Shown here one piece after another: positions 54,633-62,380 of a stretch of 64,000 nucleotides of DNA (position 1 is the first letter of the stretch; the number at the start of each line of letters is the position of its first letter). The stretch lies in assembly GCF_008000995.1 (NCBI RefSeq), contig NZ_CP042828.1, positions 4,640,882-4,704,881 on the forward strand, read 5' to 3'. This DNA comes from Ruania zhangjianzhongii (GTDB taxonomy: Bacteria; Actinomycetota; Actinomycetes; Actinomycetales; Beutenbergiaceae). The notes below the pieces were generated by a model, which saw nothing but the letters and a program-made list of their open reading frames with translations, was not told the origin of the DNA and searched no databases. Both the position numbers and the translations under genes were made by a program.

Positions 54633-54642
54633 TCGCATTGGC

Positions 54643-54688
54643 TTGACACCACCGCACCCCTGTGTCACTGTACTAACCACTTAATACA
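54643..54688 (+). promoter_or_regulatory. gntR-ABC promoter with overlapping operator
   Basis: TTGACA (54643-54648), 17-nt spacer, CACTGT (54666-54671). The inverted repeat TGTACTAA-ccac-TTAATACA (54669-54688, 7 of 8 symmetric) covers the -10 end and start site, the expected site of autorepression by the GntR protein. Confidence 0.75.
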
Positions 54689-54707
54689 ACGACACAGGGA
54701 GGGGTGC

Positions 54708-55112
54708 ATGGAGTTCGACACCAGCTCTCCCATCTGGGCACAGCTCGTGGCCGAGTTCTCCCGGCGGATCGTCACCGGCGAGTGGCCGGCGGGCGCCCGG
54801 ATCGCGGGTGTTCGGGACCTGGCGAGCGAGCTCGGCGTGAACCCGAACACCACCCAACGCGCGCTAGCCGAGCTGGAGCGGCAGCAGCTGTGCCGCTCCG
54901 AACGCACCGCCGGGCGATTCGTCACCTCCGACGCAGCCCGGATCGACGCACTTCGCGCCGAGCTTGCCCAGGGAGCAGCCGACGACTTCGTCCGCCGGGC
55001 TCGCGGCCTGGGGATGTTGCCGGCGCAAGCACGACGACTGATCGACGAGAGATGGAGCCATGACGACCACATCGACCACCTGGCAGGAGGAGTCACCGAC
55101 GATGACCGATGA
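54708..55112 (+). CDS. GntR-family regulator, YtrA subfamily
   Basis: A 134-aa repressor with winged helix-turn-helix (PIWAQLVAEFSRRIVTGEWPAGARI ... RDLASELGVNPNTTQRALAELERQ) and only a short C-terminal helical part, as in YtrA-type regulators that govern ABC transporter genes in the same operon. GGAGGGG precedes the ATG. The operator dyad at 54669 overlaps its promoter. Its end overlaps the next gene by 11 nt. Confidence 0.93.
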   Translation: MEFDTSSPIWAQLVAEFSRRIVTGEWPAGARIAGVRDLASELGVNPNTTQRALAELERQQLCRSERTAGRFVTSDAARIDALRAELAQGAADDFVRRARGLGMLPAQARRLIDERWSHDDHIDHLAGGVTDDDR

Positions 55113-55809
55113 CACCGCTCTGATCAGCGTCCGCGGCCTGACCGTGCGCTACGGCAACCAGACCGCCCTGGACGGGCTCGACCTCGACCTGCCCGCTGGC
55201 CAGATCATCGGCCTGCTCGGTGAGAACGGCTGTGGCAAGTCCACCCTGCTGAAGGTGCTCGCCGGCGTCTACGCCGACCACACCGGCGAGGTCAGCCTGG
55301 CCGGGCACCGGCCCGGGCCGGAGTCGAAGGCTCTGGTCAGCTACCTCCCCGACCAGAGCTCACTGCCGGACCACGTCCGCGTGACGTACTGCCTGCAACT
55401 CTTCGACGACTTCTACGCCGACTTCAACCGGGCCAAGGCCACCGACCTGATCGGCTTCTTCGGCCTGGATCAGGCGATGCGACTGAAGGAGATGTCCAAG
55501 GGGATGCGGGAGAAGGTGCAGATCGCCCTGGCGATGGCCCGCGACGCTCGCATCTTCCTCCTCGACGAGCCGATCTCCGGCGTCGACCCGGCCGCGCGGG
55601 AAGGCATCCTCGATGGAATCCTGCGCACTCTCGAACCCGACTCACTCCTGCTCATCGCCACCCACCTGGTGCATGACCTCGAGACGTCGCTGGACTCGGT
55701 GGTGATGATGCGTCACGGCCGGGTGCTGCTCACCGGTGGCGTGGACGACCTGCGGACCGAGCACGGCGCCAGCCTCGAGCAGATCTTCCGAAAGGTGTAC
55801 CGCTCATGA
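55102..55809 (+). CDS. ABC transporter ATPase (YtrB-like)
   Basis: A 235-aa ATPase: Walker A LLGENGCGKST, a modified signature MSKGMREKVQIALAMARDA in place of LSGGQ, Walker B IFLLDEPISGVDP and H-loop ATHLVHD. The MSKGM signature is typical of YtrB/BcrA-like exporters. ATG 55102 has AGGAGG upstream; the longer frame to 55060 is rejected. It works with the permease at 55806, perhaps in envelope-antibiotic response or export. Confidence 0.9.
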   Translation: MTDDTALISVRGLTVRYGNQTALDGLDLDLPAGQIIGLLGENGCGKSTLLKVLAGVYADHTGEVSLAGHRPGPESKALVSYLPDQSSLPDHVRVTYCLQLFDDFYADFNRAKATDLIGFFGLDQAMRLKEMSKGMREKVQIALAMARDARIFLLDEPISGVDPAAREGILDGILRTLEPDSLLLIATHLVHDLETSLDSVVMMRHGRVLLTGGVDDLRTEHGASLEQIFRKVYRS

Positions 55810-56630
55810 TCACGCTGCTCAAGCACGAGTTCCTCCGCACCAAGAACATGCTCGCGCTGGTGGCCGGGGTCGCGATCCTGCTCGCGCTGGCCGGCACATT
55901 GCTTGCGGCGACCGGGGTCCCGATGCTCGCCTCGGTGGGGTTGGTGGCCGGACTGGCTGCCGTCTTCGGCCTGGTGCCTGCCGCTCAGCTCGCACTGGCG
56001 GTGACGTACTGGCGGTCAAGCTATGGCCGGACCGGGTACCTCACCCAGACCTTGCCGGTGAAGGGATCGACGATCTACTGGGCGAAGATGCTCTGGGCCT
56101 GGCTTGTCTCCCTGGCCGGCGCCGCGGTGAGCATCGGGATCGTGCTCGGCGCCGCCCCGGTGGTGGCCAGCAGCACGGGTGCAGCCCCGGACTCGGTGCT
56201 GACCACCCTGCGGGAGAGCTGGGCGACGCTGAACGAGGTCACCGGCCCGTGGGGGGTGGTTGCCGCACTGGCCGCGATGGCGATGATGATCCTGATCTGG
56301 CCGACGCAGTACTTCTTTGCCGCCTCGATCGGTAGCCAGGCACCGCTGAACCGGATGGGCGTGGCCGGTCCGGTGCTGGTCTGGCTGGGCCTGTACGTGG
56401 TCACGCAGGTGGTGACCTTCGGCTCTTTCGCTGCTGTACCCCTGGCGGTCGGCATGACCGGCGACCAGCTCGGTTTCGTCCGGTTCGACCTGTTCGCTGA
56501 GATGGCCGCGGGCTCCAACAACACTGCCGAAGTGATGCCGGTGGGCTTCATCCCGGCGCTGCTGCTGGTCACCGTGGTGTGCCTCGGCTGGAGCGTCCGC
56601 TCCTGGAACCGGCGGGTCTCGCTGGTCTGA
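55806..56630 (+). CDS. ABC transporter permease
   Basis: A 274-aa protein with six predicted helices (from LALVAGVAILLALAGTLLAA to FIPALLLVTVVCLGWSV), the membrane partner of the preceding ATPase, with a 4-nt overlap (ATGA). The short cytoplasmic start MITLLKHEFLRTKN is typical of ABC-2-like permeases. The substrate is unknown. A strong hairpin follows. Confidence 0.87.
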   Translation: MITLLKHEFLRTKNMLALVAGVAILLALAGTLLAATGVPMLASVGLVAGLAAVFGLVPAAQLALAVTYWRSSYGRTGYLTQTLPVKGSTIYWAKMLWAWLVSLAGAAVSIGIVLGAAPVVASSTGAAPDSVLTTLRESWATLNEVTGPWGVVAALAAMAMMILIWPTQYFFAASIGSQAPLNRMGVAGPVLVWLGLYVVTQVVTFGSFAAVPLAVGMTGDQLGFVRFDLFAEMAAGSNNTAEVMPVGFIPALLLVTVVCLGWSVRSWNRRVSLV

Positions 56631-56639
56631 GTGGTGGCC

Positions 56640-56677
56640 GGGTCGCAGCGGGCCGGAGTGCCGGCCGGGTGCGACCC
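56640..56677. terminator. terminator between convergent genes
   Basis: GGGTCGCA / TGCGACCC outer stem, 3-nt internal loop, GGCCGG / CCGGCC inner stem, tetraloop AGTG. It lies 10 nt past the permease stop and 32 nt before the convergent membrane-protein stop. Confidence 0.8.
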
Positions 56678-56708
56678 GCATCTCCTCGACTGCGGCCCGG
56701 GCCGCCGG

Positions 56709-57842
56709 TCAGCCGCGCCCGCAGCTGCGGCAGGTGCCACGGCGGCGCAGCCAGTAGGCATACACAGCTGCACCCAGTGCCACCGACCACAGCGGCCACA
56801 ACAGCTCGGGTGCGATAGCTCCCCAGCCGTCGGGTTCGAATGCTCGCGCCAGCGCCCCGGTGCGCACCCCGGTGGAGATCAGGGAAAGTCCCGCTGGCAG
56901 GATCGCGCCGGCCACGATCGTCGCCGGCACCACGGCGAACATGATCGGCACCCGGCGCCCGCGCAGCCAGAGTGTCCACCAGGGGAACACTTCGCCCCAG
57001 CGCCGGGTCAGACCGATGGTGAGCAACCCACCCAGGGTTGCCGCTGCGCCCAAGCCAAGCGCCGCAATCCAGCCGTCGCCTCCGGACAGATCGGCGATGA
57101 AATCGGGGGAGACACCGAGCGGAACGCCGAGCACCCAGGCGATCCTGGTGGCGGCGTAGGCCACCGGGATCACGGCCGCGATCCAGGCAACGACTGTGCC
57201 CCAGCGGGCCGCCGCCCCAGGTGCGGTCCAGCCCGGGTCGGTGCCGTCGTGGTGCCGCCCGCAGGACGGGCAGGCAGCGCGAGAGCGCCGAACGAACCGC
57301 ACCGTGGTGGCGGCGAGCAGTGCCGAAGCGATCAGCGCCACCGCCTGCAGCGCGCTACCGTCGGTGAGCGAGGCGATGAACGCCTGGCGTAGATCTGGGT
57401 CGAAAGGCGCCATCACCAGCGTGACCGGCAGGTAGCCGAGCTGGGCGAGGATCGAGGCGTCGACGAAGGTCACCGCCCCGGCCAGGAGCAGCACCGCGGC
57501 GACGGCGGTCGCCGCGCGGGCGGCCCGCGGCACCCTGGTGCCGCGCCCGCCCCACCAGGTCCAGAGCGACAGTGCCGCCCCCGCTACGGCGAGCACGGCG
57601 GTCCAGGGCGTGAGGGTCGCGGCCGGGACCTGCGACCACAGACCGTTCCAGTCGATGGCACCGTCGCCGACGGGAAGCGAGTGGCCGGTGAGGGTGACCG
57701 CCAGGGTGAGGCCGGCGGCCGCCAGCCAGGTGAGGGCAGCGACGCGAGGGATCCAGCGGCCATGCGCGGCCGGCGGCGATCCCGGCCGATGCCGGTCGGC
57801 TCGGTCAGTGGGTGGCGGTGGTGCGGGGCTCGAAGTGTTCAT
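56709..57842 (-). CDS. multi-pass membrane protein with two Cys-x2-Cys knuckles
   Basis: A 377-aa protein of unknown function with about 8-9 membrane helices, a Pro/Arg-rich N-terminus, and two CxxC motifs in cytoplasmic loops or ends (RRSRAACPSCGRHH in the middle, GTCRSCGRG at the C-terminus). Those could together bind zinc. No family recognised. It is downstream of, and on the same strand as, a two-component pair with an 82-nt gap, so it may be its target. A GAGGCT hexamer 7 nt before the ATG may be a -10. Confidence 0.7.
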   Translation of the reverse strand: MNTSSPAPPPPTDRADRHRPGSPPAAHGRWIPRVAALTWLAAAGLTLAVTLTGHSLPVGDGAIDWNGLWSQVPAATLTPWTAVLAVAGAALSLWTWWGGRGTRVPRAARAATAVAAVLLLAGAVTFVDASILAQLGYLPVTLVMAPFDPDLRQAFIASLTDGSALQAVALIASALLAATTVRFVRRSRAACPSCGRHHDGTDPGWTAPGAAARWGTVVAWIAAVIPVAYAATRIAWVLGVPLGVSPDFIADLSGGDGWIAALGLGAAATLGGLLTIGLTRRWGEVFPWWTLWLRGRRVPIMFAVVPATIVAGAILPAGLSLISTGVRTGALARAFEPDGWGAIAPELLWPLWSVALGAAVYAYWLRRRGTCRSCGRG

Positions 57843-57924
57843 ACCGACGAGCCTCGCGGCAGCGGTCGCTAGACAGATCCCCCGGAGCAGTGACCCCTCT
57901 CCCCCGTACGGGTGAACTTCCGGC

Positions 57925-58575
57925 TCATCCGGTGCGAACAAATCCTGACTCGTAGGCGCGAACGACGGCCTGGGTGCGGTCGCGCACGCCGAGCTTGCCG
58001 AGCACGCCGCCGACGTAGGTTCGCACGGTCTCCACCCCGAGGTAGAGCTCACCGGCGATCTCCGCGTTCGACATCCCGGCCGCCATCAGCCGGAGCACCT
58101 CACCCTCCCGCTCGCTCAGCCCGACGGCCCGGAGCTCGTCCCCGGTCGGCGGGCGCGCAGTCGCCAGTCGGCGCACGGCGTCCGGGAAGAGCAACGAGTC
58201 GCCGCGGGCGACGAGTCGGACCCCGTACACCACCTCGTCGGGGCGGGCGCGCTTGAGCAGGAAGCCGTGCGCACCGGCGCGCAGCGCGTCCAGGACATAG
58301 TCGTCGTTCTCGAACGTGGTCACCACGAGCACGCGGACCGCCGGCTCGCGGGCGAGCAGCGCGGTCGTCGCCGCGATGCCGTCGAGGCGGGGCATCCGCA
58401 CGTCCATCAGCACGACGTCGGCGCGCAGCGAAGCCACCAGGGTGGAGATCCCGACGCCGTCCTCGGCCTCGCCGACCACCTCGATATCGGGTTCGGCGTC
58501 GAGGATGGTGCGCAGACCGGCACGCACCAGCGGCTCGTCGTCGACGAGCAGGACGCGGATCGGCGCAGCTCTCAC
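57925..58575 (-). CDS. LuxR/NarL-family response regulator
   Basis: A 216-aa regulator with receiver domain (IRVLLVDDEPLVRAGL, phosphoacceptor Asp58 in VVLMDVRMP, Lys in LLKRARPDE) and C-terminal LuxR helix-turn-helix (GLSEREGEVLRLMAAGMSNAEIAGELYLGVETVRTYVGGVL). GTG overlaps the kinase stop as GTGA, so the pair is translationally coupled. The target is unknown; the membrane protein downstream is a candidate. Confidence 0.93.
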   Translation of the reverse strand: MRAAPIRVLLVDDEPLVRAGLRTILDAEPDIEVVGEAEDGVGISTLVASLRADVVLMDVRMPRLDGIAATTALLAREPAVRVLVVTTFENDDYVLDALRAGAHGFLLKRARPDEVVYGVRLVARGDSLLFPDAVRRLATARPPTGDELRAVGLSEREGEVLRLMAAGMSNAEIAGELYLGVETVRTYVGGVLGKLGVRDRTQAVVRAYESGFVRTG

Positions 58576-59918
58576 CGGGGTGAGTCTGCCAGGGGGAACC
58601 TCGCCCGGACCACCCAGCTGCCCGCATCGGCCCTGCCGTCCGGCCCTGCGGTGAGGTCACCGCGCAGCAGCCGAACACGTTCGGCCATTCCGGTCAGGCC
58701 CCGTCCACCCGCCGCCCCTCCGGGAATGGGCACCGGGCTGAGCGGATTCTGCACCCTCACCTCCAGATGCGGGTCCGCACCCGCCGGCGCTCCGCCCCCG
58801 GCAGAGATGACCTGGACGCTCACCGTGACCGGCTCCGCCGGGGCGTGGCGGAGCGCATTGGTCAGTGCTTCCTGGACCACCCGGTAGGCCTCCTGGGAGG
58901 TCGCACGCGGGAGGTTCGCCAGCTCGTCCCCGCTCAGCGCTGCGCTGGTGGTGACCTGCGCACCTGCCTGGGCTGCGTCGTCGAGCAGGACCCCGAGATC
59001 GGCGAGGGTGCGCATCGGCGCCCGTGCTGCCGGCTCCCCCTGGCCACGTTCGGCGCGCAGCAGACCGAGCACGTGGTCCAGATCGGCCATCGCCGAGCGC
59101 CCGGTCTCCTCGATCGCGCTGAGGGCGGCGCGAGCGGCCGGTGGGTCGGACTCCAGCAACCGCGCGGCCGCGGCCGCCTGCAGCGTGGTGACCGTCAGGG
59201 CGTGGCCGACTGAGTCGTGCAGCTCACGAGCGACCCGGCCGCGCTCGGCAGCCAGATCGGCCGCTGCCTCGAGCTCGGCGATACGTTCGGACTGGTCCGG
59301 GCCGAGCAGCGGCACGGCTGCTTGCCGGAGCAGCACCCGCTCGGCGGCGATCAGGTACGGAATCGCGACCAGGAGCACGAGGGCGGCCAGGGCGAGGATC
59401 CAGGTGCCGGCCCATGAGGGCACGAGGGACCACGGGGCCCACTCGGCGACGAGTACCGGTTCGAGCCCGATCGCGGACAACACGAACTGGGTCGCTACCG
59501 GAATCGCGACCAGGAGCACCGCCACCAACACGGCACCGAGCGCCAGGTGCAGGCAGTACCAGGCGGCCGCCCGCCACCGGGTGGCCGCTCCCGCTGTGGC
59601 ATCCGTACGAGGAACAGGGACCGGCACCTCCAGGAAGGCGCGCACGGCGGCGATCTCGAGCGTCCGCACCGGCGCCAGGAACGGCGGCAGGCACACCAGG
59701 ACCCCGGCGAGCACGGCGAGCACGGTCGTGGCCATGCGCGGCGTCTGCTCCTGGGCGAACATCTGCGCGAATCCGCCGGCGAGCAGCACGTACGCGCCCG
59801 CCACCACACCACCGATCACCAGAAGCACTCCGGCACGCAGCGTGGCACCGCTGCGCAACGGGGCGGTCATCCGACGCCATGCCGGCACGGTGCTGCTGGA
59901 GCGCGCCTGGCCGGTCAT
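58572..59918 (-). CDS. NarL-type sensor histidine kinase
   Basis: A 448-aa kinase. Residues ~20-195 hold about five membrane helices forming a sensor without a recognised extracytoplasmic domain. This is followed by a coiled coil (ERIAELEAAADLAAERGRVAR), the HisKA_3 site RELHDSVGHALT and the HATPase domain with EALTNALRHAP and GRGLTGMAERV. The start is taken as ATG 59918 because CAGAAT lies 6 nt upstream; GTG 59936 is possible. It forms a pair with the regulator at 57925. Confidence 0.9.
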   Translation of the reverse strand: MTGQARSSSTVPAWRRMTAPLRSGATLRAGVLLVIGGVVAGAYVLLAGGFAQMFAQEQTPRMATTVLAVLAGVLVCLPPFLAPVRTLEIAAVRAFLEVPVPVPRTDATAGAATRWRAAAWYCLHLALGAVLVAVLLVAIPVATQFVLSAIGLEPVLVAEWAPWSLVPSWAGTWILALAALVLLVAIPYLIAAERVLLRQAAVPLLGPDQSERIAELEAAADLAAERGRVARELHDSVGHALTVTTLQAAAAARLLESDPPAARAALSAIEETGRSAMADLDHVLGLLRAERGQGEPAARAPMRTLADLGVLLDDAAQAGAQVTTSAALSGDELANLPRATSQEAYRVVQEALTNALRHAPAEPVTVSVQVISAGGGAPAGADPHLEVRVQNPLSPVPIPGGAAGGRGLTGMAERVRLLRGDLTAGPDGRADAGSWVVRARFPLADSPR

Positions 59919-59952
59919 CCGCTCATTCTGGCGCACCCGCCACGGCCACCGC

Positions 59953-60408
59953 TCAGCGCGCCTGCGCGTCGAGCGCGCCGAGAAGGTAGTCGTTCCGGGT
60001 CCGGATCAGGTGCCGGAGGTAGGGAACGAGCAGCACGGCCTCCGCCGGCCGGCCGAACACCGGGGCGGCCAGGGTGATGGTGTCGACCATCACGGAGCCA
60101 GTCGGGGAGGCGGCGAACGTGTGCTCGTGCACGAACGAGCGGAACGGGCCCTTCACCTGGCGATCGACGAACCGGTGCGGGCGGTCCAGCTCGACGATCC
60201 GAGAGGTCATCGTGAACCAGATGCCGACGTGCCGGGCCCGCCAGGTGACCTGTTCACCCAGCCCGATCTGCCCGCTGGTCACGCCCCCGACCGCTCGCTC
60301 ACCGGAGTCGCTCATCGAGCCCAGGTGCGCGTCGATGCTCAACGAGAGGTCGAAGAGCCGATCCGGAGGATGGCAGGAGTGGGTCTCGAGCGTGAAGGTG
60401 CTGGCCAC
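59953..60408 (-). CDS. SRPBCC (START/Bet v1-like) protein
   Basis: A 151-aa small-ligand-binding fold: STFTLETHSCHPPDRLFDLSLSIDAH at the start, VTWRARHVGIWFTMTSRIVELDRPHRFVDRQV in the middle and a final helix FGRPAEAVLLVPYLRHLIRTRNDYLLG. Members bind lipids or polyketides or act on small molecules. The ligand is unknown. GTG at 60408 is leaderless (TACGCT 6 nt upstream). The -35 region lies in 9-bp tandem repeats. Confidence 0.82.
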   Translation of the reverse strand: MASTFTLETHSCHPPDRLFDLSLSIDAHLGSMSDSGERAVGGVTSGQIGLGEQVTWRARHVGIWFTMTSRIVELDRPHRFVDRQVKGPFRSFVHEHTFAASPTGSVMVDTITLAAPVFGRPAEAVLLVPYLRHLIRTRNDYLLGALDAQAR

Positions 60409-60414
60409 GGCCTC

Positions 60415-60420
60415 AGCGTA
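60415..60420 (-). promoter_or_regulatory. -10 box of leaderless SRPBCC gene
   Basis: TACGCT on the minus strand, 6 nt before the GTG at 60408. Confidence 0.65.
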
Positions 60421-60431
60421 GCCGCGGCAGC

Positions 60432-60503
60432 CAGGGCAACCAGGGCAACCAGAGCAACCAGGGCAGCCGGGCCAGCCACGGCGACCACAGCGACCACAGC
60501 GAG
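60432..60503. repeat. nine-bp tandem repeat, eight units
   Basis: CAGGGCAAC-type units run in register from 60432 to 60503, the first two identical and later ones drifting to CACAGCGAC. They cover the -35 region of the SRPBCC gene and end 5 nt before the palindrome at 60508. Confidence 0.8.
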
Positions 60504-60507
60504 CGTC

Positions 60508-60539
60508 ACCTGACACATTGACATGTCATTGTGTCAGGT
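60508..60539. promoter_or_regulatory. 32-bp near-perfect palindrome, probable PadR operator
   Basis: ACCTGACACATTGACA / TGTCATTGTGTCAGGT, symmetric except one base pair, centred on ACATGT. It lies at the promoter of the operon ending in a PadR gene, 42 nt before the start at 60581. ATGT/ACAT cores are usual for PadR operators. A TetR-type binder is possible but no such gene is nearby. Confidence 0.75.
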
Positions 60540-60580
60540 GTCATGCTGACCGTGATCAGTCCCCAGTGGTGGAGGCACCT

Positions 60581-61033
60581 ATGGCACACAACGTCCTGAT
60601 CGTCATCCACGCCGTCGCCGCCGTGGCCGCACTGGGGACGGGGCTGCTTTCGCTGCGCTCTGCTCGGACCACCCAGCTGCTCGCCGCCCACGCTGCCCTG
60701 ACGACGGTCATGGCTGCGGTCCTCCCGCTCAGCCTGGCGGCCGGCTGGAGCGAGCTGACCACCCTCACCCGAGGGATCTTCGTGGCTCTGTCCGCGCTGG
60801 CCGCGGTGATGGCAGGGCGCTCCTGGCTGGCCCGGCGGGCAGCGCAGCGCGGGCACGACCTGGCAGTGGTCGAGCACGTCGGCTTCACTCTGATCGCGCT
60901 GGTCACCGGTTTCCTCACCGTGGCCGTCCTCCGGGCCGGCGGGGGCAGCGTCGGCGTGGTCGCCGCAGCCATCGCGGTTCCGCTCCTCGGGCACCTGGTG
61001 ATGAGCCGGCTGCGGACTCGGGTCGCGGGGTGA
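60581..61033 (+). CDS. four-helix membrane protein
   Basis: A 150-aa protein with four predicted helices, each containing or bordered by a His (LIVIHAVAAVAAL, LLAAHAAL, VVEHVGFTLIAL, LLGHLVMSRL). This pattern is reminiscent of small DUF2306- or cytochrome b561-like haem membrane proteins, but no family is secure. ATG 60581 is chosen because GGAGG lies 5 nt upstream; an earlier in-frame ATG at 60518 falls inside the palindrome. First gene of a PadR-regulated operon. Confidence 0.72.
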   Translation: MAHNVLIVIHAVAAVAALGTGLLSLRSARTTQLLAAHAALTTVMAAVLPLSLAAGWSELTTLTRGIFVALSALAAVMAGRSWLARRAAQRGHDLAVVEHVGFTLIALVTGFLTVAVLRAGGGSVGVVAAAIAVPLLGHLVMSRLRTRVAG

Positions 61034-61037
61034 TCGG

Positions 61038-61763
61038 ATGTTCGTCGGACACTACGGGATCGCGCTCGCCGCGAAAGGCGTCCAGCCGGGACGTTCACTC
61101 GGTGGTTTGTTCCTGGCCACCCAGCTACTGGACATCACCTACTCCGCGTTGCTCCTGACCCGTATCGAGCAGGTCCGGATCGACCCGACAGGCAGCGGAC
61201 CCGCCGGCGTCGAGATGGTGTTCGTGCCGTTCAGTCACGGCTTGCTCGGCGCCACTGCACTGGCTGCCCTCACCGCTGCGGTGGTTGCCGGGAGGCGGCC
61301 GAGCCGGGGCCGACGGCACGGCGCCGCAGTGCTGTTCGGGGCAGTGGTCCTCAGTCACTGGTTCTTGGACGCTGTGGTGCACGAACACCTTCCGGTCCTG
61401 GACCATCACCAGCAGGTCGGCCTCGGCGTGCCGGTCTGGGCGGGCCTGGTGGTCGAGACCGCGCTGCTGGGTACCGGACTCGTGCTCTATCTGCGGGCGA
61501 CGACATCGCGCACCCGGCTCGGGCGGTTCGGGATCCCGGCGCTGGCTGTGGCACTCGCCGCGTTCAACGTCTATGTGGTCACCGCGCCCACGCCGGCGAC
61601 CGTGTCCCTCCTCGCCGCGACGAACCTGGGAGCCTACGCAGTGATCGCCGCCGGTGCCGAGGCGCTCGACAGGCAACGCAGCGCCCGCGCGCGACCAGGC
61701 GGGCTGAGCGATCGCCGACTGCTGTCAGGATGGGGGCTGCGTCGTCGGAAGGAGCGGATGTGA
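61038..61763 (+). CDS. membrane protein, DUF457-like (metal-dependent hydrolase type)
   Basis: A 241-aa protein with six to seven helices and the recurring FVGHYG, FLATQLLD, FSHGLLG and LSHWFLDAVVHEHLP motifs. These His/Asp pairs in membrane segments resemble the YdjM/DUF457 inner-membrane putative hydrolase family. Function unknown. It starts 4 nt after the previous gene and its stop overlaps the PadR start by 1 nt. Confidence 0.75.
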   Translation: MFVGHYGIALAAKGVQPGRSLGGLFLATQLLDITYSALLLTRIEQVRIDPTGSGPAGVEMVFVPFSHGLLGATALAALTAAVVAGRRPSRGRRHGAAVLFGAVVLSHWFLDAVVHEHLPVLDHHQQVGLGVPVWAGLVVETALLGTGLVLYLRATTSRTRLGRFGIPALAVALAAFNVYVVTAPTPATVSLLAATNLGAYAVIAAGAEALDRQRSARARPGGLSDRRLLSGWGLRRRKERM

Positions 61764-62302
61764 TGGCCGAGGTGAGCGCGACTGCCGGTGCGCTGCTGGG
61801 GCTGCTCGCCGAGCGGCCGATGACCGGCTGGGAGCTGGTGGCCGAGGCACGGTCCCGGGTGGGCAGCTTCTGGACGATCCAGCGCAGCCAGGTCTACCGC
61901 GAGCTGGCCGCACTGCAGAAGGGCGGGCTGGCCGAGTCGCTCCCGCCCGAGGCACGCGGCCGGCGGCGCTACCGGATCACCTCCGACGGGCGCGCGGCCT
62001 ACCACGCGTGGGTGCAGAGCATGCCCGGCGAGGAGAACGTTCGGATCCCGTTCCTGCTGTCGGTCGCCTTCGCCGGCGACATCCCGACCGACCGGTTCGC
62101 TGAGCTGGTGGCGGACCAACGTCGCCGCCACGCGCAGCAGTTGCAGCAGTACCAGGCACTGCACGAACAGCTGAGCACCGACACCTCCCCGGTGGGACGT
62201 AGCCGCCTCGCGACCCTTGCCCTCGGCATCGAGTACGAGCGCGCCGCGCTCACCTGGCTGGCGGATCTGCCCAGCTATCTCGACCAGCCGACAGACAGCT
62301 GA
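61763..62302 (+). CDS. PadR-family transcriptional regulator
   Basis: The 179-aa protein has the PadR winged helix (AGALLGLLAERPMTGWELVAEARSRVGSFW ... RSQVYRELAALQKGGLAES, RYRITSDGRAAYHAW) and a C-terminal dimerisation helix pair (Vir-C type, QQLQQYQALHEQL). ATG 61763 with GGAAGGAG upstream; the preceding gene ends in TGATG. Probably an autorepressor of this operon through the 60508 palindrome, released by a small hydrophobic or phenolic ligand (inference). Confidence 0.93.
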   Translation: MAEVSATAGALLGLLAERPMTGWELVAEARSRVGSFWTIQRSQVYRELAALQKGGLAESLPPEARGRRRYRITSDGRAAYHAWVQSMPGEENVRIPFLLSVAFAGDIPTDRFAELVADQRRRHAQQLQQYQALHEQLSTDTSPVGRSRLATLALGIEYERAALTWLADLPSYLDQPTDS

Positions 62303-62380
62303 ACCACCCCAGCACCTGTCGCGAACCTCACATCCGGCCATCAGGAGACCTTCAGCCTTTTCGGTTACGTTTTGATAACG

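Noticed and set aside
60339-60524. Short minus-strand ORF reading VALVALVAL
   Set aside because: A translation of the 9-bp tandem repeat and palindrome, with no start signal of its own.
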